Source: Clostridia bacterium (lineage in GTDB: Bacteria; Bacillota; Clostridia; Oscillospirales; Acutalibacteraceae). From it: a DNA stretch of 10,706 nucleotides. Each line of letters begins with the position of its first letter. Position 1 is the stretch's first letter. The stretch lies in contig JAFOXT010000014.1 of NCBI GenBank assembly GCA_017425745.1, forward strand, positions 1 to 10,706. Direction: 5' to 3'. Of this stretch, positions 1 to 6,334 are shown piece by piece. The notes under the pieces are model-generated. The model did not search any database, was not told the origin of the DNA, and worked only from the letters and a program-made list of their open reading frames with translations. The translations under genes and the position numbers were made by a program.

Positions 1-1398
1 ATTGTTGAAGAACTCAACAAAAGCGGTATACTTCCTTTTGAAATTGTGTGGAAGCCTACTCTTATTACAAACGAGCTTATCAGAAAAACATTTAACGAAG
101 CTAATATTGATGACGAGTGCGCAGGTGTAATTACCTGGATGCACACTTTCTCTCCTGCAAAGTCATGGATTATCGGACATCAGGAATTCAGAAAGCCTCT
201 TCTTCATTTCAATACACAGTTCAATATGGAAATTCCCTATGATACAATCGATATGGATTTCATGAACGAAAATCAGTCAGCACACGGCGACAGAGAATAT
301 GCTCACATTCTTGCAAGAATGGGCATTGAAAGAGAAATCGTTGTTGGTCACTGGTCAAACGTTGAAGTGCAGAAGAAAATTGCTTCATGGATGCGTACAG
401 CAATCGGTATTATTGAAAGCAGCCACATCCGTGTAATGCGTGTTGCTGACAATATGCGTAACGTTGCAGTTACAGAAGGTGATAAGGTTGAAGCTCAGCT
501 TAAATTTGGTTGGGAAATCGATGCTTATCCCGTAAATGATATTGCTGAAGCAGTTGAAGCAGTTTCAGCTTCAGATGTAAAGGCACTTACAGATGAATAC
601 TACGACAAATATACAATTCTTCTTGAAGGCAGAGACGCTGCAGAATTCAGACGTCACGTTGAAGCTCAGGCTCAGATTGAAATCGGCTTTGAGCGTTTCC
701 TCAAGGAAAAGAATTATCAGGCAATTGTAACTCATTTCGATGACCTTGGCGCACTTAAGCAGCTTCCCGGTCTTGCAATTCAGAGACTTATGGAAAAAGG
801 CTACGGCTTTGGTGCAGAGGGCGACTGGAAGGTTGCCGCAATGGTAAGACTTATGAAGATTATGACTACAGGCATGAAGGACGCAAAGGGTACTTCAATG
901 CTTGAAGACTATACATATAATCTTGTGCCCGGTAAGGAAGGAATACTTCAGGCTCATATGCTTGAAATCTGTCCCTCAATTGCTGAAGGTGATATTTCAA
1001 TCAAGTGTAAGCCTCTTTCAATGGGCAGACGCGAAGACCCTGCAAGACTTGTATTTACAAGCAAAGAGGGTGAAGGCGTTGCAGCATCACTTGTTGACCT
1101 CGGTCACCGTTTCCGTCTTATTATCAACGAGGTTGATTGCATCAAGACAGAAAAAGAAATGCCCTCACTTCCCACAGCTACAAACTTCTGGGTACCGAAG
1201 CCTGACTTCTATACAGGCGTAGAAGCTTGGACAATTGCAGGCGGTGCACACCACACTGCATTCTCATATGACCTTACTTCAAAGCAGCTTTGCGATTGGG
1301 CAGATGCTATGGGTATTGAGTCAGTTGTAATCGGTAAGAATACAAATATTGCTGATTTCAAGCGTGACCTTAAGCTTGGCGAAGTTTACTACAGATGA
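1..1398 (+). CDS. araA: L-arabinose isomerase, 5' end cut by window edge
   Basis: This cytoplasmic enzyme converts L-arabinose to L-ribulose, the first step of arabinose use. The frame is open from base 1, so the true start lies upstream; the GTG at 46 is an internal valine codon. By alignment from memory to E. coli AraA (500 residues), the fragment begins near residue 34, so about 33 residues are missing. Family blocks are easy to see: WMHTFSPAK, HTQFNM, DMDFMNENQ, DNMRNVAVTEGDK, LKQLPGLA and LVDLGHRFRL. The four Mn-binding positions of the family appear kept: Glu273 in GAEGDWK, Glu302 in LEDYTYN, His319 in AHMLEICPS and a His of the pair 417-418 in GGAHHT (fragment numbering). The FGGY kinase follows after 8 bases, the usual isomerase-kinase order. 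No araD is seen; it may lie upstream. Identity is very secure. Confidence 0.97.
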   Translation: MVEELNKSGILPFEIVWKPTLITNELIRKTFNEANIDDECAGVITWMHTFSPAKSWIIGHQEFRKPLLHFNTQFNMEIPYDTIDMDFMNENQSAHGDREYAHILARMGIEREIVVGHWSNVEVQKKIASWMRTAIGIIESSHIRVMRVADNMRNVAVTEGDKVEAQLKFGWEIDAYPVNDIAEAVEAVSASDVKALTDEYYDKYTILLEGRDAAEFRRHVEAQAQIEIGFERFLKEKNYQAIVTHFDDLGALKQLPGLAIQRLMEKGYGFGAEGDWKVAAMVRLMKIMTTGMKDAKGTSMLEDYTYNLVPGKEGILQAHMLEICPSIAEGDISIKCKPLSMGRREDPARLVFTSKEGEGVAASLVDLGHRFRLIINEVDCIKTEKEMPSLPTATNFWVPKPDFYTGVEAWTIAGGAHHTAFSYDLTSKQLCDWADAMGIESVVIGKNTNIADFKRDLKLGEVYYR

Positions 1399-1406
1399 GG
1401 TAAGGT

Positions 1407-2992
1407 ATGGACAAGAAACTCATAATTGAAAGCGGCAGAACAGCTCTTGGTATTGAATTCGGTTCAACAAGAGTAAAGGCTGTGCTTATTGACGAAAACT
1501 GCGAGGTTCTCGGCAGCGGTAGCTATGAATGGGAAAATCAGCTTATTGACGGCTATTGGACTTATTCAATTGATGAAATTCACACTGCGCTTAAAACCTG
1601 CTACAGTAATCTTAAGGCAGATATAAAAGATAAATATAATACTTCTCTTAAAAAAATCGGTGCTATGGGTATCTCGGGTATGATGCACGATATATGGCAT
1701 TCGATAAAAAAGGAAAGCTTCTTGTTCCTTTCAGAACATGGAGAAATACCACAACTGAAAAGGCAAGTGCAGAGCTTACTGAAAAGCTCGGCTTCAATAT
1801 TCCTCAGCGCTGGACAGCTTCACATATTTATGAAGCAATTATTGATAATGAAGCACACGTTTCTGAAATCGCTTATGTAACTACTCTTGTGGGTTATGTA
1901 CATTATATGCTTACAGGTGTTAATGCAGTAGGTATCGGTGAGGCTTCAGGTATCTTCCCCATAGACAGCACAAAAAATGACTATGACGAAAATATGATTG
2001 CCGTTTTCGATAAGCTTACAGAAGAAAAAGGCTTTGATAAAAAGCTTCGTGAAATTCTTCCTAAGGTTCTTCTTGCAGGCGAAAACGCAGGCTATCTTAC
2101 CGAAAAAGGACTTAAGCTTCTTGATGAAAGCGGTGAGCTTGAAATCGGAATTCCCTTTGCACCCGGTGAAGGTGATGCCGGTACAGGTATGGTTGCCACA
2201 AACTCTGTAAGAGTTAAAACAGGTAACATTTCAGCAGGCACTTCGGTTTTCCTTATGCTTGTGCTTGAAAAGAGTCTTTCAAAGGTTTACCCTGAAATTG
2301 ATATGGTAACAACACCTTCTGGTAAGCCCGTTGCTATGGTACACTGCAATAACTGCACAAGTGATATCAATGCCTGGGGCGGAGTGCTTCACAGCTTTGC
2401 TTCAATGCTTGGCAGCGATGCAAAAAAGGGTAAGGTTTATGACCTTATGTATGAGGCTGCAAGCAAGGCAGATTATGACTGTGGCGGACTTGTAAGCTAC
2501 AACTATTTCTCAGGTGAGCCCGTAACAGGTTTCAGAGAAGGCAGACCTCTTCTTCTCAGAACACCTGATTGCAAGTTTACATTTGAAAACTTTATGCTTT
2601 CAGAGCTTTATTCAGCAATGGCTACTCTCAGAATAGGCTTTGAGCTTCTTAAGGACGAAGATGTATCAATTGATGAGCTTTACGGCCACGGAGGCTTTTA
2701 CATTTATCCCCGTGTAGGTCAGGAAATCACTGCTGCAGCACTTGACTGTGATGTTTCAGTTATGAAAACTGCAGGTGAAGGCGGCCCGTACGGTATGGCA
2801 CTTCTTGCACTTTACTCAGTTGCTTGTGAAGGAAAAGCTCTTGAGGATTTCCTTCAGGAAAAGGCTTTCAAAAATGCTGAGTGTGTGGCTGTTAAGCCGG
2901 ATGAACAAAGAAAAATCGGTTTCAACTCCTTCCTTCAAAGATACAAAGCAGGTCTTTCGGTAGAAGCTGAAGCTGTTAAATCAATAAACTAA
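1407..2992 (+). pseudogene. FGGY carbohydrate kinase (L-ribulokinase-like), split by a one-base frameshift
   Basis: FGGY kinases phosphorylate sugars with ATP; this subfamily sits beside araA in gut bacteria, so L-ribulose is the likely substrate (inference). The first part (1407-1688) carries the phosphate-1 loop LGIEFGSTRVK at residues 14-24 and ends in GISGMMH. The rest (1691-2992) continues in another frame with GYMAFDKKGKLL-type sequence, then RTWRNT, IPQRW, PGEGDAGTGM (catalytic Asp about 257) and GHGG. Adding one G at 1689 gives the codons for His-Gly-Tyr-Met-Ala-Phe and one protein of 528 residues, the normal family length. No other stop interrupts it. Left unrepaired, frame one ends at a stop at 1878-1880 after 157 residues. 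A ribosome site GAGG overlaps the araA stop. The second part has an ATG at 1694 but no ribosome site before it. The lesion may be a sequence error, a real mutation, or partly rescued by slippage at 1706-1712. Confidence 0.88.
1706..1712 (+). other. A AAA AAG slippery heptamer, in phase to undo the kinase frameshift
   Basis: In the frame read from the kinase start, the codons here are ATA AAA AAG, so the bases form A AAA AAG in the same phase as the dnaX -1 frameshift site of E. coli. A -1 slip would move ribosomes into the frame of the downstream part and yield a nearly full-length kinase, with roughly residues 95-100 replaced. A weak 7-bp AT-rich hairpin (1709-1715 with 1725-1731) overlaps the heptamer, so it is not spaced like a usual stimulator. 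The A run encodes two lysines in the conserved frame, so the motif may be chance. Confidence 0.35.
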
Positions 2993-3004
2993 AGGAGAAT
3001 AACT

Positions 3005-4927
3005 ATGAAAAAGATTATTTCAGTGCTTCTTATTCTGACTATGCTTTTCTCAATGACAGGCATGATGTCTTTTGCTGCAGACGACAGCCTTTCTGTTGTT
3101 TTTGCAACTGATGTGCATTATGCTTGGGAAAAAATTACAAACAACGGAACAATTCCTGAACTTCAGATTAACCCTAAGACAAACGACTATGATATAAATG
3201 AGGCTTATATCACTGGGGATACAAATTTCTCACACGTTCCTGCAACAGGTCAGCTTCTTTTTGAATCAGGCGCAATTCTTGATGAATTTCTTCGTCAGGC
3301 CGAGGAAGATGACGCTAAGGTAGTTGTTATTTCAGGTGACCTTACTGACACAGGCTCAGAGGAAGCATCACTTAAAATGGCTCAGAAGCTTGCAGAATTT
3401 GAGGTTGCTTCAGGTAAGTCAGTTTATGTAATTCCCGGTAACCACGATGTTTTTAAAATTTCCAAGGACAGATTCAAGGAAATCTACCATGTGTTAGGTT
3501 ATGCTGAAGCGCTTGCTCAGGATACAGCATCAGCTTCATATACAGCAGATATTGGCGGCGATTACAGACTTCTTATGATTGACTCTACAGGCGCTGCAAG
3601 CGGCGGACATCAGTTTGATGAAGCACGCATTAACTGGATTAAGGCTCAGTGCGAAAAAGCTAAGAGCGAAAAGAAACACCTTATTGCTGTAATGCACCAT
3701 AACCTTCTTCAGCATTTTGCTTTTGACTTTATTCACGAGGGTGCAATTATTGATGACAAGTACGGTCTTAAGGAGCTCTTTGCTGAATATGACGTAAAGT
3801 ATACCTTCTCAGGTCATACACACGCTCAGGATATTATGCAGTATGAGGCTTCAAACGGCAACATTATTTATGAGGTTGTTACAGGTGCACTTAATGCTTA
3901 TCCTCTTTCATACAGAGTTGTTAATTTTGCAGAATCAGGCGTAAGCTTCTCAACAAAGTCAATTAATTCCGTAAACACCTCAGGCTTTGATAAGATGATG
4001 GTTAAAGTTGACAACGTTGACAAAAGAGCAATTACTGATGAGGCTATTATTCACGCAAAGGCCGATTTCAAGGGCTATGCTCAGAAGGCATACAGAATCG
4101 GTATCAAGGAGCTTTTCGGTGAAAAGCTTCGCACAGCAACTCTTAAAGAGTATCTCAACATAAACTATAAAGATGATCAGACAGTTTCACGTATTATCGA
4201 TAAAATAGGCGCTAAGCTTGAAGAAATTTTAGTTATGCCTCTTTACGATAAGGATAAGACCAAGGTTGGCGTTATGGTGCCTCTTGTTGACCCTGAAACA
4301 GGAAAAGTAGTTCTTGACGACGAAGGCAATGCTGTTATGACCGCAAGATATTCCGTTCAGGAAATCACTGAAAGCTACGGCGGCTTGCTTCCTCCCACAC
4401 ATTACAAGAATCTTCTTGATGTGCTTGTTCTGCTTTATGAAACTCACGTTTCAGGCGGTGAAGGTCTTACATACTACAGCGATGAATACTTTGTTATAAT
4501 TCACGCTCTTGCAGCTGCACTTAACTACTGTCTCTTCTCAGTATCTGAGTATGAATACGGTATTATGATCAAGTTTATGGCAAACAAATTAGAACCCACT
4601 GTTCTCGGTAAGCTTCCCGCAGAAATGTATGCTTATATTGCAGGCGGTAAGCAGGGCTTTGAGCAGAACATTATCTTTATGACATACCTTATTTCTCCTT
4701 TTGTAAAGAATATGGTTTCAGATACCATTCCTTCAGACAGAGATGTTACTCTCGGAGCTTATAAGGCTTATGCTGAGCCTACTCCTCCCGCAGAGCCGGA
4801 TGACCCGACACCCACACCTCCTGCAGAGGACAACTCACTCAGAGCAAAGTTTGTTGCTTTCTTTGATAAAATTGCAGAATTTTTCAGAATGGTTATCAGA
4901 GTTCTTACCTTCCAGGAAATCTTCTGA
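3005..4927 (+). CDS. secreted calcineurin-like metallophosphoesterase with Pro-rich linker and hydrophobic C-terminal helix
   Basis: This is probably an exported phosphodiesterase or phosphomonoesterase; the substrate is unknown. A signal peptide is clear: MKK, a hydrophobic stretch at residues 4-22, then a likely cut at SFA/AD near residue 24. The five metallophosphoesterase blocks follow in order: Asp36-x-His38, Gly-Asp112, Gly-Asn146-His147-Asp148, His231-His232, and Gly-His271-Thr-His273, so both metal sites look complete. Residues 290-590 have no domain I recognise. Residues 590-609 are rich in Pro, Thr and acidic residues, and 614-640 form a hydrophobic, Phe-rich tail with alternating charges (FVAFFDKIAEFF) that could bind membrane or a partner. 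I see no LPXTG signal or dockerin repeat. The start has GGAG at 2994-2997, 12 bases after the kinase stop, so it is cotranscribed with araA and the kinase. It is the last gene before a terminator. Confidence 0.9.
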   Translation: MKKIISVLLILTMLFSMTGMMSFAADDSLSVVFATDVHYAWEKITNNGTIPELQINPKTNDYDINEAYITGDTNFSHVPATGQLLFESGAILDEFLRQAEEDDAKVVVISGDLTDTGSEEASLKMAQKLAEFEVASGKSVYVIPGNHDVFKISKDRFKEIYHVLGYAEALAQDTASASYTADIGGDYRLLMIDSTGAASGGHQFDEARINWIKAQCEKAKSEKKHLIAVMHHNLLQHFAFDFIHEGAIIDDKYGLKELFAEYDVKYTFSGHTHAQDIMQYEASNGNIIYEVVTGALNAYPLSYRVVNFAESGVSFSTKSINSVNTSGFDKMMVKVDNVDKRAITDEAIIHAKADFKGYAQKAYRIGIKELFGEKLRTATLKEYLNINYKDDQTVSRIIDKIGAKLEEILVMPLYDKDKTKVGVMVPLVDPETGKVVLDDEGNAVMTARYSVQEITESYGGLLPPTHYKNLLDVLVLLYETHVSGGEGLTYYSDEYFVIIHALAAALNYCLFSVSEYEYGIMIKFMANKLEPTVLGKLPAEMYAYIAGGKQGFEQNIIFMTYLISPFVKNMVSDTIPSDRDVTLGAYKAYAEPTPPAEPDDPTPTPPAEDNSLRAKFVAFFDKIAEFFRMVIRVLTFQEIF

Positions 4928-4945
4928 TAATAACTAAATAATTTT

Positions 4946-4981
4946 CAGACTGCTGTGATTTTTCGCAGCAGTCTGTTTTTT
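4946..4981 (+). terminator. intrinsic terminator ending the araA operon
   Basis: A 10-bp perfect stem (4946-4955 CAGACTGCTG with 4966-4975 CAGCAGTCTG) extends by a T-G and a G-C pair around a six-base loop and is followed by six T residues (4976-4981). It lies 18 bases after the phosphoesterase stop, which separates the arabinose operon from the next transcription unit. Confidence 0.93.
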
Positions 4982-5012
4982 GGTTTTATATAACTTATAG
5001 GTGTGTTTTATA

Positions 5013-5032
5013 TTGACATAAAGTTATGTAAA
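5013..5032. promoter_or_regulatory. operator-like inverted repeat over the -35 box and spacer
   Basis: TTGACATAA (5013-5021) and TTATGTAAA (5024-5032) are inverted copies around AG, matching at 8 of 9 positions, with a perfect core ACATAA-AG-TTATGT. Binding here would cover the -35 box and block RNA polymerase. The same DNA also holds a direct repeat TAAAGTT at 5019-5025 and 5029-5035, exactly one helical turn apart, so an OmpR-type activator or repressor is an alternative reading. AT-rich promoter DNA can form such repeats by chance. Confidence 0.45.
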
Positions 5033-5041
5033 GTTTATAAT
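5013..5041 (+). promoter_or_regulatory. consensus housekeeping promoter of the exporter-GH3-MIF unit
   Basis: TTGACA at 5013-5018 and TATAAT at 5036-5041 are separated by exactly 17 bases, a perfect sigma-A (sigma-70) match. Transcription should start near 5048, giving a leader of about 28 bases before the ATG at 5076. It sits 32 bases after the terminator of the upstream operon. A promoter this strong usually needs a repressor to be regulated, which fits the repeat within it. Confidence 0.9.
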
Positions 5042-5064
5042 AATGTGAGAAATCAAATTCATGC

Positions 5065-5069
5065 GGGAG
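5065..5069 (+). promoter_or_regulatory. ribosome binding site fixing the exporter start at 5076
   Basis: GGGAG lies six bases before the ATG at 5076. An in-frame ATG at 5061 is further upstream, but it has no such site before it and the GGGAG lies inside its reading frame, so 5076 is preferred. Confidence 0.8.
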
Positions 5070-5075
5070 TTAAAT

Positions 5076-5849
5076 ATGAATGATTATGAAGTAAATGCAG
5101 AAAAAGTGCTTACTCTTGCTCTTGATCTTGGTAAGAGTATGGTAAAATGCTCTGCTGAAATCAACCGCGTTGAAGAAACGGTTATAAGAATCTGCTATGC
5201 TTACGGAATAAAAAAGGCGCAGGTTTTTTCAATCATTTCTTTGATAACTGCAACCATTATAGAAGACGACGGACAGCCTCACAGTCAGACAAGACGAATT
5301 TATGCCTACAGCACAAACTTCGGCAGACTTGAAAAGCTTAATGCGCTTTCAAGAAAAATCTGTGCAGAGGTTCCCGATGTGGACGAAGCAAGAAAAGAGC
5401 TTGAAGAAATAACCAAAGACGGAAAAACATTCAGTGTAAAATCCTGTCTGGGTCACATTATTGCAGCCTCAGCCTTTACGGTGTTTTTTAACGGCACAGT
5501 GCTTGATGCTCTTGCTGCAGCTCCTATCGGTCTGATTATATATCTGATGAACACATATATAAAAGCAAGAGGAATGAGCAGACTTTTCTTTACTGCTCTT
5601 ACATCAGCAATTGCAGGTACCCTTGCTTTGCTGTTTGTGAAAATCGGTTTTGGTAACAATCCCGGAACGATTATGATAGGTGACATAATGCTTATAATTC
5701 CCGGGCTTATGCTGATTAACTCGGTAAGAGAAATGCTTTGCGGTGATATTATGTCGGGATTGCTCAGACTTCTCGAATCTATAATTATCGCAATGTCAAT
5801 TGCAGTAGGCTTTGCAATTCCTCTTATGCTTTCGGGATATATTCTGTAA
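5076..5849 (+). CDS. ThrE-type exporter subunit 1, YjjP-like (DUF1212)
   Basis: This is the larger half of a two-gene ThrE family transporter. In Corynebacterium one protein, ThrE, exports threonine and serine; in E. coli the split pair YjjP/YjjB is reported to export succinate. The substrate here is not known. The 257-residue protein begins with a soluble part whose KCSAEINRVEETVIRICYAYG region (residues 24-44) fits the family pattern of an early Ala-Glu, an Arg-Val-Glu and a Tyr-Gly. About five membrane segments follow, near residues 123-139, 141-160, 169-189, 200-215 and 231-254, with the IPG turn at 208-210. The start at 5076 is chosen over 5061 because of its ribosome site. The second subunit follows after 12 bases, with its ribosome site touching this stop codon, so the two are likely translationally coupled. 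Confidence 0.9.
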   Translation: MNDYEVNAEKVLTLALDLGKSMVKCSAEINRVEETVIRICYAYGIKKAQVFSIISLITATIIEDDGQPHSQTRRIYAYSTNFGRLEKLNALSRKICAEVPDVDEARKELEEITKDGKTFSVKSCLGHIIAASAFTVFFNGTVLDALAAAPIGLIIYLMNTYIKARGMSRLFFTALTSAIAGTLALLFVKIGFGNNPGTIMIGDIMLIIPGLMLINSVREMLCGDIMSGLLRLLESIIIAMSIAVGFAIPLMLSGYIL

Positions 5850-5861
5850 GGAGGGGATAAT

Positions 5862-6323
5862 ATGGATTATATGGAAGCCTTAAAAATAATTATTTCAGGT
5901 ACAATAGGTACAATCGGCTTTTCGCTGCTTTTTAAATCTAACCCCAGACGAACCGGCTTTAATGCGCTGGGCGGAATGATAACATGCATTGTCTATGTTG
6001 TTGCCTCTGAGATTTTTGACCAGGAATTTTTGCAGAATTTTTTCCCGGCTCTTGTTGCAACGGCTTACGCTGAAATAATGGCAAGAGTGCTGAAGGCTCC
6101 TGCAACACCTATTCTTGCCTGCTCAATAATTCCACTTGTTCCCGGCGGAAAGCTTTATTACACCACCTATTATTTTGTGGTGGGTCAGATGAGCCTTTTT
6201 AAGTATACACTTACAGAAACTCTCAGAATAGCGGCAGGTCTAGCTGTTGGCATTATTGTAATTTCAGTTATAGTAAATGAAGTAAATTCACATAAATTCA
6301 AAACAATTTTAGATGTAGATTAA
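5862..6323 (+). CDS. ThrE-type exporter subunit 2, YjjB-like (DUF3815)
   Basis: This 153-residue protein is the small partner of the ThrE-like exporter. It is almost wholly membrane: likely segments lie near residues 6-24, 34-51, 58-75, 82-97 and 121-139. The PLVPGG motif at residues 91-96 inside the fourth segment is typical of this family and matches the IPG motif of the larger partner. Length agrees with E. coli YjjB-type proteins. A very strong ribosome site (AAGGAGGGG, 5848-5856) overlaps the stop of the upstream subunit, which supports making equal amounts of both. The GH3 gene begins 11 bases after this stop. Export of a small amino acid or organic acid is inferred from the family. Confidence 0.88.
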   Translation: MDYMEALKIIISGTIGTIGFSLLFKSNPRRTGFNALGGMITCIVYVVASEIFDQEFLQNFFPALVATAYAEIMARVLKAPATPILACSIIPLVPGGKLYYTTYYFVVGQMSLFKYTLTETLRIAAGLAVGIIVISVIVNEVNSHKFKTILDVD

Positions 6324-6334
6324 GGAGAGAAAAA

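Noticed and set aside
46..48. GTG as a possible start of the isomerase
   Set aside because: The frame is open back to base 1 and the residues before it match AraA, so the codon is internal.
902..1222. 106-codon plus-strand frame within araA
   Set aside because: It is out of frame inside a well-conserved gene and shows no recognisable protein features.
1694..1696. ATG as an independent start for a truncated kinase
   Set aside because: There is no ribosome site upstream, and the two preceding codons also match the conserved kinase block, so it is part of a split gene.
3536..3736. 66-codon open frame on the minus strand
   Set aside because: It lies fully inside the phosphoesterase gene, has no ribosome site or family resemblance, and is a coding shadow. 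The other minus-strand frames at 4229, 5453, 6298, 6850 and 8578 are the same.
5061..5063. ATG as the start of the YjjP-like subunit
   Set aside because: It lacks a ribosome site, and GGGAG before the in-frame ATG at 5076 gives the better start.
4928..5075. Possible riboswitch or small RNA between the operons
   Set aside because: The gap is explained by a terminator and a promoter; the leader of about 28 bases is too short for a riboswitch.
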